64,000 nucleotides of DNA from JBBSNV01 sp964458605 (GCA_964458605.1 CAYWLS010000001.1:372001-436000), one strand, 5' to 3'; counted from the stretch's first letter, positions 41,710 through 52,500 are shown. The notes: generated by a model not told the origin, from the letters alone. Numbers and translations are program-made.

Positions 41710-43479
41710 ATGTCTTCCGGATCGCCCGTTACTTTTTGCGGCTTGCCATTTGAGCATCTGTGCGTTGGACCGGAAGGCACGGCGCGAATCTGCTGTATGA
41801 CCAACGACATGGTGACCGATCAGGGGGCACCCATGTCGTTGAACGTCAATACAGCGGAGGAGATCTGGAATTCTGCGTATATGCGTAAAATGCGGCAGGC
41901 GATGACCAGCGGCCAGCCGGTCAGCGCCTGTCAGGTCTGTTACGACAGCGAGCGGGCAACCGGACAAAGCTATCGCACCGGCGCCGGAAGCCAGTTGCGC
42001 GGCTCGGACACGGCCGCAGGCATCCGCGAAATCTCGGAACGGGTTGCCGCCAGCGGCTATCGGATGGAGTACGCTCCAGAGTTTATCAAGCTGGAACTCG
42101 GAAACCTGTGCAATCTTAAGTGTCGCATGTGCTATGGCGCAGCCAGTTCCCAGATCGAACGCGACAACGTCCATAGTCGCTGGTCCGGCGGGGTGGAACC
42201 GCTGCACGCAGTGTGGCGCGGCGACAGTGCGTTGGTCGGTCCTGAACCGAAGATCGGCGTGCGTCGTTCAGGCATGGTTCAGCGGCCGTGGCCAGACGGC
42301 AACAAGGCATGGTGGACAGACGGTCACGCCATGCTGCACATCCCGCTCAAGGCTGGCGCCCAGCTCGATCGTCTGACGGTTAAATTCCACAGCGGGGTAA
42401 CGACGCCGACGAGGTTCCGCATCGTCGTCAATGGCCGCTCTCTGTATATCGGGGTGTTGCCGCCGGATGGCGCTACGGTCGAAGTCGACCTAAGGAAGCT
42501 TTCAGGCAAGACCAGCCTTGCATTGGAGATCATCAGCGACCCGATTGGTCCGATCGATGGCCGTTACAGTCTGCCTTTGGAGCAGGTCGTTCTTCACCGG
42601 CAGGCCGAATTTCATCCCAACCGTGGTTTCCATCCGGAAGTCCTGCAGCCGCGCGGCGAGGGGATTGGCCCGTGGTACATGCACGATGACATTGTCTTCG
42701 CGCAAATTCTGAAGCGGCCGGAGAAGGTACGGCGCTTTTACGTCACTGGCGGCGAGCCGCTGATAAACGAACGGTTCCTGGAAATTCTGCAATATCTGAT
42801 CGACTGCGGTGCTGCGCGTCATATCGAGCTCGAGATCTCGAGCAACTGCACGCGCATCAACGATCGGATATTGGGCCTTTTCGAAAAGTTCGAGCGGATG
42901 AAGTTTTGTCTCAGCCTTGACGGGGTAGGGGACACATACGAATACATCCGATTTCCAGCGCGCTGGGATAATGTCCAGCGCAATATCGCGCGGCTGCGTT
43001 CCAACCCACGGTTCGAATTCGTCGCGACGCCTGTTTTGCAGGCGTACAACATCATGACCATTACGGACCTGTTTCGTTTTTGTCATGCGCACAACCTTGA
43101 TTACGTGCTGAGCAACCTGTTACGCTCGCCGGTGCATTTGCAGCTTGAGGTAATGCCGCGACGTGTCCGCCAGGAAGCTGCGCGTCGTCTCTTCGAATAT
43201 CTCGAAAAAGATGCGGATCCGGATTTCCGGGATCCGCCCCTGGCTTTGGCGAACTATCTTCATACGCTTGATACGCCCCCTGATTTCGAGCGGTTGCGGC
43301 AATTCATGCTCTTCACAAATGATCTTGACGCGACGCGCGATCAGAGTTTCAGAACTACATTTCCGGACGTGATCGAACTCCTGCGGCAGGATGGATTTGA
43401 CTGGACCGACGAACTGCGCTTCGCCACCGGCGACACGAGCCGAGTTGCGGCGCGGGATCGTGTCTATGCCTGGCTATGA
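41710..43479 (+). CDS. Twitch-domain radical SAM protein with a large inserted domain
   Basis: 589 residues. An N-terminal cysteine set (C10, C18, C28, C29 and C74, C77 in ACQVCYDSE) has the pattern of a twitch/SPASM-like auxiliary Fe-S site. The radical SAM motif is C134-C138-C141 (LCNLKCRMC). The core resumes only at FYVTGGEPLINERF (343-356), so about 150-180 residues are inserted after the first strand. The insert (roughly 155-330) is beta-rich and resembles a jelly-roll or carbohydrate-binding sandwich (RLTVKFHSG, RFRIVVNGRSLYIG, SLALEIISDP). The substrate is unknown. ATG 41710 is chosen because AGAGG lies upstream and the 41641 start would sit in a hairpin. It overlaps the glycosyltransferase by 4 bp. 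Confidence 0.82.
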   Translation: MSSGSPVTFCGLPFEHLCVGPEGTARICCMTNDMVTDQGAPMSLNVNTAEEIWNSAYMRKMRQAMTSGQPVSACQVCYDSERATGQSYRTGAGSQLRGSDTAAGIREISERVAASGYRMEYAPEFIKLELGNLCNLKCRMCYGAASSQIERDNVHSRWSGGVEPLHAVWRGDSALVGPEPKIGVRRSGMVQRPWPDGNKAWWTDGHAMLHIPLKAGAQLDRLTVKFHSGVTTPTRFRIVVNGRSLYIGVLPPDGATVEVDLRKLSGKTSLALEIISDPIGPIDGRYSLPLEQVVLHRQAEFHPNRGFHPEVLQPRGEGIGPWYMHDDIVFAQILKRPEKVRRFYVTGGEPLINERFLEILQYLIDCGAARHIELEISSNCTRINDRILGLFEKFERMKFCLSLDGVGDTYEYIRFPARWDNVQRNIARLRSNPRFEFVATPVLQAYNIMTITDLFRFCHAHNLDYVLSNLLRSPVHLQLEVMPRRVRQEAARRLFEYLEKDADPDFRDPPLALANYLHTLDTPPDFERLRQFMLFTNDLDATRDQSFRTTFPDVIELLRQDGFDWTDELRFATGDTSRVAARDRVYAWL

Positions 43480-44822
43480 TCCCGAGTACTTTGAAGCGAG
43501 CGGCCCAGATGAGTGAACAACTGCGTATTGTAGTTGCCTGTGGTGCGGACGGACCGCCGGAGTTGCAGCGTGACGTTTTGACGTTGGGCGCTGAACTGGC
43601 CGATCGCGGTCATTTGGTCGATTACATCGTCGGAGACCCAGTTGGGCTGGCCAGCTATGCGGGCGGCTACGTGCCGGGGGATGTGTTTCAGGCACCTTTG
43701 CTGCGCGCTGCGCCCGATTTGGTCATGAAACGTCAACAGCCCGACGGGCTTCTGGATCAGATGGCCGTCGCAGGCTTTGCCGATCGGGACATTCTGACCG
43801 CCCTGAGCGATGCCTGGAAATGCCAGCTTTCGCTCATGCGTCCGAACATCATTCTGGCGTTTAACGTGCCGGTACTCTGGCTGATTGGGCCGACGGTAGC
43901 TCCTACCGTGGCGCTGGGGCCGCGAGCCATATTGCCACCCACTCTGGGCTCCAGCTTCCCCCGCCTGTCGCACAACTCTGCGCCTCTGGCGGCAGAAGAG
44001 CTTATGCTCAACTATGCCAATGGCGTGCTGGCAAAAGTCGGGCATAACTCGCTGGCCACAATCGCTGAAGTGCTCGATCGCTGTTCGCCAATTGTTTACG
44101 GCCTGCCCTGCTTCGATCCGTATTTGCAATTGCGGAAGACCCAGCCCTTGGGATTGCTCGGAGAGCGTGCCGAGCCGGCCTATGTGCCGGTCAAGCCGAG
44201 GCTGGCGGCCTTTCTCGACGTTTACTGCCCCGGGGTGGAGACGGCGGTGCTGGCTCTCGCCGGCTTCGATGATGTGGCGGTCGACGTAACGATCTCCGGG
44301 GCGACGCCCGGTATGCGGCGTTTTCTCGAACAGCAGCCGCATGTGAGATTTTGGGGCAGCCGCGAAGAATTGCGTGCGCAGATCGGCTCCGTCAGCGCAG
44401 TGATTCACCATGGCGCACAGGATGTAGCCGAGACGTGTGTGTTGACAGGGCGCCCCCAGCTTGTGTTGCCCTGGCTACCTGAGCAACATTTGCTGGTCGA
44501 GGTCTTCCGATGGATGGGAAGCGCCGTATCGCACGCTCCGAACTCGCCGATCCAGGAGATGGACGTTGCCTTCCGCTCGCTGTTGCACAATGGAGGCATG
44601 GTCATCGCCGCGCAGCATCACGCTCGCCAAATGGCTGAGGTTCGGTTTCAAAATGCATTACCGCAAATCGTGCAGTTGATCGAAAGGCGCGCCAATCAAC
44701 TGGAGAAATCCGAGAAATCCGCTACAGGCCCGGCCGCGGTCCTGCCGCTTCACGCTGGCGATGAAAGGGCGGATCAAAGCTCGTCGGGACTCGATGGAAT
44801 TGGCGGCCGCCGAGTCGGCTGA
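43476..44822 (+). CDS. GT-B glycosyltransferase (UDP-glycosyltransferase, GT1/GT28-like)
   Basis: A 448-residue glycosyltransferase. The N-terminal acceptor half starts QLRIVVACGADGPPE. The C-terminal donor half carries VSAVIHHGAQDVAETCVLTG followed by RPQLVLPWLPEQHLLVEVF, the form of the UGT nucleotide-sugar motif (HxG...GxPxxxxPxxxxQ). The start overlaps the radical SAM stop (ATGA), so the two proteins are made together; an internal ATG at 43509 is an alternative. It probably glycosylates a product or partner of the radical SAM enzyme, which is inference. Confidence 0.82.
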   Translation: MIPSTLKRAAQMSEQLRIVVACGADGPPELQRDVLTLGAELADRGHLVDYIVGDPVGLASYAGGYVPGDVFQAPLLRAAPDLVMKRQQPDGLLDQMAVAGFADRDILTALSDAWKCQLSLMRPNIILAFNVPVLWLIGPTVAPTVALGPRAILPPTLGSSFPRLSHNSAPLAAEELMLNYANGVLAKVGHNSLATIAEVLDRCSPIVYGLPCFDPYLQLRKTQPLGLLGERAEPAYVPVKPRLAAFLDVYCPGVETAVLALAGFDDVAVDVTISGATPGMRRFLEQQPHVRFWGSREELRAQIGSVSAVIHHGAQDVAETCVLTGRPQLVLPWLPEQHLLVEVFRWMGSAVSHAPNSPIQEMDVAFRSLLHNGGMVIAAQHHARQMAEVRFQNALPQIVQLIERRANQLEKSEKSATGPAAVLPLHAGDERADQSSSGLDGIGGRRVG

Positions 44823-44840
44823 TAACTCCGAATCTACTTC

Positions 44841-45787
44841 TTAATGTGGCTCGTCGGCGTAGCCGTGTCGCTTTACCCGGCGCGCCCACTTGAGTCTGTT
44901 GATGCGTGAGCGAAAATCGTGTTCGCGGCACAACAGAATAGCCCTAGCCAGTTTCCAGACCGAAGCTTTGCCCAACCAATACAAATTGATCATACGCCAT
45001 TCATTCCTCTCGACTTGCACTTGAAATTCGCCGCCGCTGCGGCCGATCTCTGTTCGGATAGCAAAATTTCGCCATTCGACGCGCCGCACGTCGCTTTCGC
45101 GAGTGGCACGCGTGCGGACTTCGCTATCGCGGCCGGTAGCATAGAGATTCTTGCCGTGAAGAACTCGCATGGCAAGTGCGTCGGGGCAGGCGACCACCTC
45201 GGTCTGCATCATGCAGTAATCGGTTAGAACTGTGTCGGCGCCTTCGCGCACTGCGTAGGTGAATATTGGCGCAAATTTTTGCACTACTGCAGTACGCAAC
45301 GTCAACACGGAGGTCACCGGCGCCCAATAGCTGCCACCTGAGCGAATATAGTTTTTGCGGTAATCGCCCTTGATCAGAACATGGGGCAGGGGTTCGCTCA
45401 GATGATTGCCGTGCGCATCGACATTGATGAAGCGGTGGTAAAGAAGGCCGGCCTCAGGATGGCGCTCGGCCAGTTCGACCATCCGCGCCACCTTGTCTCG
45501 CGTCCAAAGGTCGTCTGCGTCGAGCAGCATGATCAGTTCGCCGCGTGCCGCGGGGATGCCCACGTTGAAAGCATGGCCCTGGCCGCCGTTCTCGGTGCGG
45601 TAACGCGCACGTGGTCCTTATAACGCCGAAGGACATGGGAGGTGTCATCGGTCGAACCGTCGTCGACCACGATAATCTCAATATTCTCGTAGGTTTGGTT
45701 CAGCACGCTGTTGATCGCCAGTGGCAGGTAGCGGCCGTAATTGTAGGTATTGATGAGTGCTGTAACCAGCGGTTGACCCTGGGTCAT
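44841..45787 (-). pseudogene. GT2-family glycosyltransferase, frameshifted
   Basis: The N-terminal part (LVTALINTYNYGRYLPLAIN, IEIIVVDDGSTDDT) reads from ATG 45787. At about 45598-45604 the frame must change by one missing base to continue as RTENGGQGHAFNVGIPAARG, LIMLLDADDLW and on to the stop at 44841. Both halves align with a single GT2 protein of about 315 residues and no other damage is seen. It is therefore a recent pseudogene, a sequencing error, or a programmed shift (least likely). It converges on the GT-B gene and shares its less GC-rich composition. Confidence 0.75.
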
Positions 45788-45931
45788 GGCGGATCCGGCG
45801 AAGCGATAATAAGCCTTTAACATCATAGCGTAAGACTGGCTATTCGATATGGCAAACTTCGCAAAGGACGGGCTGAACAATGGGTTGTGCGGCTCGGTCA
45901 GTTGACGATTTGCTACGCGCAGAGATCAGCG

Positions 45932-46690
45932 CTAGCGGCTGCGGCTTAGCCTCGACCAGAGGCTGGGCCGCCGGGCCAAGTCAACCTGGTGCTCATGCGC
46001 CACCTCGGGGTCGATCTCGGCCACCAGCGGCAGGTGGTCCGAGGCGACGCTGGACAGCCGGGTGCGATGGACGTCGAGGTTGCGCAGGTGGCGGTTGGGG
46101 ATGGTCCATACCCGATCGAGCGACATCATCGGCCGCCGCGCCGGGAAGCTGCGCAGCTTGGGCAACTGGGCCGGGGCGCCGATGCGCTGCAGCGAAGCGC
46201 GCTCCGGACCGAAGATGTTGAAATCGCCCAGCACCACGGTCACGGCAGCCGAACGCAATGTCAGCGTTTCGGCCAGCCGGGCGATCTGCTGTTGCCGCTC
46301 GTGCGGCAGCAGGCCCAGATGGGTGACGATGACGCGCACATGATGGCCGCCCAGCTCGATCGTGCTGTCGATGGCGCCGCGCGGCGCCATGTTCGGCACC
46401 GACAAGTCGACCAGATGGGCGTGCCGGATCTTGCCCTTGGCCAGGATGACGTTGCCGTGGCGCGAGCGGTTGCGCCGCAGCGTCGGGCCTGCCACGCCCT
46501 CCATGCCGAGCGCGTCGCGGAAAAAGTTGAACTGCTCCAGTTCTTCGTTGGCATTGGCGCCGACTTCCTGCAGGCCGAGTATGTCGGCGTCGATCTCGCG
46601 CAGCACCGTGAGCACGCGGTCGCGGTCGGCCCGGCGGTCGCCGCCGATCGACGAATGGATGTTGTAGGTCGCGATACGCAGATTGGCCAA
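45932..46690 (-). CDS. Endonuclease/exonuclease/phosphatase-family protein
   Basis: A 252-residue metal-dependent hydrolase of the EEP fold. Diagnostic motifs occur in order: RIATYNIHSSIGG, ILGLQEVGAN, RVIVTHLGLLPHER, VVLGDFNIFGP and VASDHLPLVAEI. The substrate may be a phospholipid, nucleic acid or phosphodiester; nothing distinguishes these. It is GC-rich like the flanking chromosome and marks the right edge of the AT-richer island. No signal peptide is visible. Confidence 0.88.
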   Translation of the reverse strand: MANLRIATYNIHSSIGGDRRADRDRVLTVLREIDADILGLQEVGANANEELEQFNFFRDALGMEGVAGPTLRRNRSRHGNVILAKGKIRHAHLVDLSVPNMAPRGAIDSTIELGGHHVRVIVTHLGLLPHERQQQIARLAETLTLRSAAVTVVLGDFNIFGPERASLQRIGAPAQLPKLRSFPARRPMMSLDRVWTIPNRHLRNLDVHRTRLSSVASDHLPLVAEIDPEVAHEHQVDLARRPSLWSRLSRSR

Positions 46691-46783
46691 AAGGCGGGGC
46701 TCCGACAGTCCGGTCGCAGGGTAACGGTTGCGCGGCGCGCGAACTTCCTTTTGCCAGAATTTGCCGGCCTGGAAAAGTTCGGA

Positions 46784-47200
46784 TCAACGGCCGGTCAAAT
46801 CCACCGCCCACCAGCCCATGGCCGCTGCCAGCGCGCTTGCGACCAGTCCCCAGGACACGTCGACCGCCACGACCTTCAGCGGGAATTCCTTGAGCGTGGC
46901 GTAGTTGGTCATGTCGTAGGTGAAATAGGCGAAGAAGCCGAACGCGGCGCCGGATAGCAGGGCGCGCAGCCATTGGCCGGCCTCGATCCCCGGCAGTACG
47001 GCGAACCACACCAGCCCTACCGCATACACGGCATAGAACAGGATGGCCGGTCCGATGAGCGGCTGCTCGCGCATGATCGGCGCCAGGGCGGCTTTGTAGA
47101 AGCCGCGCATGGCCAGTCCCAGCCATAGCAGATCCAGCGTCACCAGGGTCAGGGCGGTGCCGGCATAGGCGAGGAGGTATCGGGTCAAGGCCATCTCCAT
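46784..47200 (-). CDS. DUF2177-family membrane protein
   Basis: A 138-residue protein with four hydrophobic segments. Conserved features are TLDLLWLGLAMRGFYKAAL, GPAILFYAVYAVGLVWFAV and FGFFAYFTYDMTNYATLK, which match DUF2177. It lies just upstream of and in the same direction as the EEP gene. Function unknown. Confidence 0.85.
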   Translation of the reverse strand: MEMALTRYLLAYAGTALTLVTLDLLWLGLAMRGFYKAALAPIMREQPLIGPAILFYAVYAVGLVWFAVLPGIEAGQWLRALLSGAAFGFFAYFTYDMTNYATLKEFPLKVVAVDVSWGLVASALAAAMGWWAVDLTGR

Positions 47201-47370
47201 GGGCAGGTGCGCGAATTGATACGCAGCCGACCGCCCGGCGGTTTGCCCGGTTTCGCCCGCGCGGAGTCGTTGGGCGTCCGGTACCGGGCGTCATGCGTCG
47301 GCGCCCCGTGTCCGGATGCGGCATCGGCCCTATACTGGCGGCAAACGACAAAACACGGGGACGGAACGCC

Positions 47371-48930
47371 ATGCATATCATCGATCTGTTCGATCGCGGT
47401 GCCCGCATCAATCCGAACGGGCTGATGCTGAGCGGCGCGGGCGGCCCGATCAGCTACCGCGACGGGCAGGCCCAGACCATGCGCATCGCCCGCGCGCTCA
47501 AGGCGCGCGGCTTCGGCACCAGCACGCCGTTCGCCGTGTTCAGCCCCAACACCAGCCAGGCGATGATCGCGCTGCTGGGCGGCCTGCGCGCCGGCGGCGC
47601 CTGGTGCAACATCAATTTGCGCAACGGCCTGGACGCCAATATCGACGTGCTGGGCCGGGGCGGCTGCCGGGTGCTGTTCTATGATGCCTCGACCGTCGAC
47701 ATGGTGCGCCAGATGCTGCCCAAGGTGCCGTCGATCGAATTCGCCGTGTGCCTGAACGGGCCCGGCCTCGACGGCACCTCGCTGGACAGCTTCATGGCCG
47801 GCCAGGATGGCGCTTACGAGCACTGGGAGCACGATGCGATGGCGATCGGCTTCCAGGGCTCGACCGGCGGCACCACCGGCCTGCCCAAGATCACGCGCTC
47901 GACCAACGGGTTCCTGCTCTACAACACCCTGGGCTGGATGACGGTGTGGTCGTTCGACCGCCAGCCGGTCAACCTGGCGGTGGCGCCGATCACCCATGCC
48001 GCCGGCATGATTGCGCTGGCCCATTTCGCCGTCGGCGGCACGGTGGTGATGATGGACAAGGTCGATCTGGGCGAGCTGCTCGATCATGTCGAGCGCGACC
48101 ATGTCACCACCTTGTTCCTGCCGCCCACCGTCATCTACATGCTGCTGGCCCATCCCAGCGCCAAGGGCCGCGACTATTCATCGTTGCGCTACGTGATCTC
48201 GGCGGCGGCGCCGATCGCGCCGCAGAAGATCGTCGAAGGGGTCGCGCTGTTCGGGCCGGTGATGGCGCAGAGCTTCGGCCAGACCGAAGCGGGCTTTCCG
48301 CTGACCTGGATGTCGCCGGCCGAGACGGTCGCGGCGGTGCGCGATCCGGCGCTGCAGCACCGTTTGCTGTCCTGCGGCCGGCCGGTCATGACGGTGGAAG
48401 CCGTCGAGTTCATGGACGAGCAGGGCAGGCTGCTGGGCCCGAACGAGAAGGGCGAGATGGTGGTGCGCGGCCCCGCCGTCATGCAGGGCTACCTCAACGA
48501 CGAGAAGGCCTCGGCCGAAGCGCGGCGTTTCGGCTGGCACCATTCCGGCGATGTCGGCTATCGCGACGAGGATGGCTATATCTACATCGTCGACCGCATC
48601 CGCGACATGGTGGTGTCGGGCGGCTTCAACATCTTCCCGTTCGAGATCGAGCAGGTGCTGATGAAGCATCCCGCGGTGCAGGACTGCGCCGTGATCGGCG
48701 TGCCGGACGACAAATGGGGCGAGGCGGTCAAGGCCGTGGTGCAGCTCAATGCCGGCGCCAATACCGGCGCCGACGAGCTGATCGCCTTTGCCAGGCAGGA
48801 GCTGGGCGGGATGAAGGCGCCCAAGAGCGTCGATTTCGTCGACAGCCTGCCGCGCAGCGCCGTGGGCAAGGTGCTGAAGCGGGAGATCCGCAGGAAGTAT
48901 TGGGAAGGAAGAGATAGGGGTGTGAGTTAG
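47371..48930 (+). CDS. AMP-forming acyl-CoA synthetase (ANL superfamily)
   Basis: A 519-residue adenylate-forming enzyme that converts a carboxylic acid to its CoA thioester with ATP. The P-loop is GSTGGTTGLPK, the second motif QSFGQTEAGFPL, the adenylation hinge HHSGDVGYRDEDGYIYIVDR and the catalytic lysine lies in SAVGKVLKREIR. Start at ATG 47371 (MHIIDLFDRGA). It is transcribed alone; the acid is unknown, with aromatic or medium-chain acids both plausible. Confidence 0.9.
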   Translation: MHIIDLFDRGARINPNGLMLSGAGGPISYRDGQAQTMRIARALKARGFGTSTPFAVFSPNTSQAMIALLGGLRAGGAWCNINLRNGLDANIDVLGRGGCRVLFYDASTVDMVRQMLPKVPSIEFAVCLNGPGLDGTSLDSFMAGQDGAYEHWEHDAMAIGFQGSTGGTTGLPKITRSTNGFLLYNTLGWMTVWSFDRQPVNLAVAPITHAAGMIALAHFAVGGTVVMMDKVDLGELLDHVERDHVTTLFLPPTVIYMLLAHPSAKGRDYSSLRYVISAAAPIAPQKIVEGVALFGPVMAQSFGQTEAGFPLTWMSPAETVAAVRDPALQHRLLSCGRPVMTVEAVEFMDEQGRLLGPNEKGEMVVRGPAVMQGYLNDEKASAEARRFGWHHSGDVGYRDEDGYIYIVDRIRDMVVSGGFNIFPFEIEQVLMKHPAVQDCAVIGVPDDKWGEAVKAVVQLNAGANTGADELIAFARQELGGMKAPKSVDFVDSLPRSAVGKVLKREIRRKYWEGRDRGVS

Positions 48931-48936
48931 CCGTCG

Positions 48937-49063
48937 TCACTCCGGGCGAACGCAGCGAGACCCGGGGCCTATGCCAATCCAAATGACGGCCACGAAGGAT
49001 TGAGAGATAGGCCCCGGATAACTCGGCGCTTCGCTTTCGCGAAGTGGCTCGCTTCCGGGGTGG
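48937..49063. repeat. Palindromic intergenic repeat element
   Basis: A nested palindrome follows the acyl-CoA synthetase gene. CCGGGGCCTAT (48962-48972) pairs perfectly with ATAGGCCCCGG (49007-49017), and imperfect outer arms TCACTCCGG and CCGGGGTGG lie at the ends. The CCGGGCGAACGCAGCGAGAC unit is of a type dispersed in many alphaproteobacterial genomes. Only one copy is present here. It may fold in RNA and end transcription. Confidence 0.6.
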
Positions 49064-49075
49064 CGATTTTAGCAC

Positions 49076-49501
<426 letters not shown>

Positions 49502-49520
49502 GGCCGGGCCAGCTTGCCCG

Positions 49521-49564
49521 AAAAAAAGACGCGGAGCCATCCATGGTTGGATGGGCCCCGCGTC
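49521..49564 (-). terminator. Rho-independent terminator of the autotransporter gene
   Basis: On the minus strand GACGCGG...CCGCGTC with an inner CCATCC/GGATGG stem is followed by seven T residues. It begins 30 bp after the autotransporter stop and ends 20 bp before arfB, so arfB needs its own promoter. Confidence 0.88.
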
Positions 49565-49593
49565 AGTGGCCGTCTGTCGTCGCGCGACGGTCG

Positions 49594-52500
49594 TCAGAAC
49601 TCGAACCGCATGCCGGCCGTCAGGTTGTGGATCTTCTGGTCCTTGTTGAACTTGAAGTCGTAGTCGACGAAGGCGGTGGTCCAGGGCGACAGCAGCGCGG
49701 TCAGCCCGCCGCCGACGATGACGCTGTCGCGCGGCACGGTGGCGCCGACCACGGTGAACTGGCCCGCGGCCGGCTGGCCGGCGAAATTCACGTCGGTCTG
49801 GACCTGGGTGTCGAGGAATTCGTGCTCGAAGCGGCCGCGCAGCTCGGGCGCCAGCGCGATACCGCCGGCGTCGAACCTTGTGCCGAGCTTCAGCCCGATG
49901 CTGCCGCGCAGGCTGTCGGCGCTGGTCCGCTTGCCGTCCAGATCGAGCCCGCCGGCGCCATCCTCGTGGAAGGCGTTCTGGCGCAGATGGATATATTGGC
50001 CCGCGACCACCGGCTGCAGGCTGAAGCCGCCCAGCTCGATGTCGTAACCGGCCTCCAGCGCCAGGCCGTAGCGCTGGCCGTGATAGGAAGCGCGGGCCTG
50101 GCGCACGATATCGCCCACCACGATCTGGCGATCGGTCTTGTTGTCGAGGAAGGCGTAGCTGGCCACGGCGTCGAGATGGAAGCCGGCCCATTGGTAGGAG
50201 CCGTACAGGCCGATGTCGTAGCTGTCGATGCGGCCCGACGTGTCGCTGCCGGCGAAATCGGCGCGCGTGTTAGCATAGCCGAAGCTGAGGCCGGCGACCA
50301 GGCCGGGCGCGAATTGCCGGTCGATACCGGCCGCCAGGCCGCCGACGAAGTAGTTGGCCGCCGCGGCATCAAGATCGCCGTTGAGTTTGCCGACCAGGCC
50401 GTAGCCGCGCATCCAGGCACCCCACGGCGTTGCCGGATCGGATGGCACGCTGGCCGTCAGCAGACCGTCGTGGCTGCCGGCCATGGCGATGTTGGTGCCG
50501 CCGTCGCCGGCGCTGGTGCTTTGCTGTTCGGCATTACGGCGGTCGGCCAGGCGTCGTGAGACGGACTGGCCGAACAACGCATGCCCATCCAGTGCCAGCA
50601 GCGCCAGCGTCGGATGCATGTCGCCCGCCATGCTGGCCAGGGCGGCCTGTTGGCTTGGTATGTCGAGCAGGCCCAACGTGTCGACCACATTGCCCAGATC
50701 GCCCGGGATGATCGGACCGAGGCGATCGAGCGCATGGCCCACGGCGCACTGGTTGCGGCCGGCGCATACTTCGGCGAAAGCTAGCCGGGCCAGAGTCAGG
50801 AAAACGTCGTCGCTGTCATAGGTGACATCGAAACGGAACGCGCCGACGGCGAGGGTGCTTTCGAGAAAGGTACCGCTTACCGAAGTATCGGAATGCAGCA
50901 CATTGTACGCGGTGCCGGAGGTGTAGTTGCCGGGCGCGAAGGACAGGTCGATATGGCCGGACTGCAATGTGGCCTGGCCTGTGACATGCACCAGGCTGGC
51001 GGATGTGGAGTCGAGGTCGACGTGGAAGGTCGATTCCGAATCCATGGTCAGGCCTCCCGCCACGGTCAGGGTCGTGGTGGAACTGCCCGGTGCGACGCGT
51101 CCCGCCGAGGCCAGGACGTTGCCGCTCACCGTGCCCGACCCGGACAAGGTGCCGCCGCCCAGCACGCTGAGCGTCGGGGTCGTGATGTTGCCGATGACGC
51201 GCAGGTTACCGGCCGTTACCTGCCCGCTGGCGGAGAAGGTGGCGTCGCCGCTCAGGGTCCAGTCGGTGCCGTTCATCTCCAAGGTTTCGAAATTGATGAA
51301 TTTGCTAGCCACCTCGTTGCCGGCGCCTTGCAGGATTAGCGCGTCTATGGCAGCGCCGGTGCCGGCGTCGACATTCCCCATCAGGGCCGAACCGGTCTGG
51401 AGAATCAGCGTGTTGGCGTAGTTCTGGTCGCCGCCGTTGCGCACGAAATTGATCGCTAGGCCGCTGGTCGAGCCGATCGTGCCACTGTTGGTGATGGTGC
51501 CGCCCCTCTGCATCCAGATGCCGGAGGTGGCGTTCGCGGCCATGATGGTGCCGCTGTTGGTGACAATGCTGTTGTTGGGGTCGACCTCGATCGCTTCATG
51601 CGTGCTCGAAGTGATGGTCCCGGCGTTGGTCAGAGTGCTGGCGGCGCTGCCGCTCATCCATATGCCGTTGTAGCTGCCGTGGATATTGCCGGTGGCTTGG
51701 TTGATGCCGGTGCCGACGAGGTTGATGCCGGTATCGCCGGCGCTGATGCTGCCGGCGTTGGTGACTATGCTGCTGGCAGAGCTCTGCGCCAGATTGATGC
51801 CGAATCCGCCGACATTGATGAAGCCGGTGGCGGTGTTGGTCACAGTACCTGTCGTGACCTTGCCGAATGAAATGCCGGCGTTGCCGGTGATCGTGCCGGA
51901 GTTCGTCACGCTGCCTGTGCCGTGGTCGATCAGGATCGCCGTCGATTTGGCGTCGACCAGGCCGTTGTTGGTGACGGTGCCGCCCTGTTCCAGCCAGATG
52001 CCGTTGAAGCCGGTACTCCTGATGGTGCCGCTGTTGACCACAACGCCGGTCCTGCCGGCAACGGCCACCGTGCTGGCGAGGTTGCCGGGGCCGCCGATAT
52101 GCACGCCATCGGCGAACGCCTGGATCGAGCCGGACGCCTGGTTGGTGACCGAGCCGGTGACGTCGATGACGACGCCGCCGGTGTTGCCGCCGGTGACGGT
52201 GCCGGAGTTGGTGACCATGCCGAAGCCGCCGTCGATCCGGATCGCCGTCAGGCCCGGCTGCATCGCGCCTTGGCTGTTGATGTTGTTGGTATTGGTGATC
52301 GTGCCACCCAGGCCGAAATGCACGCCATAGCCATCGGCGCCGATCGTGCCGTCGTTGGTCAGGGTCCAGGCCTGGGCATTGGCGCTGATGGCGGTGCCGT
52401 TGATGGTCGGGACGATGACCGAACCCGTGCCGGTCACCTGGGCGGTCGGCGGATCGCCCATCGGCAGCAAGGTGTCCAGGTTCTGTTCGGTCGTGCGCGC

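Noticed and set aside
40350..45931. A prophage or integrative element
   Set aside because: No integrase, phage gene, tRNA or direct-repeat boundary could be seen; only the base composition and gene content suggest transfer.
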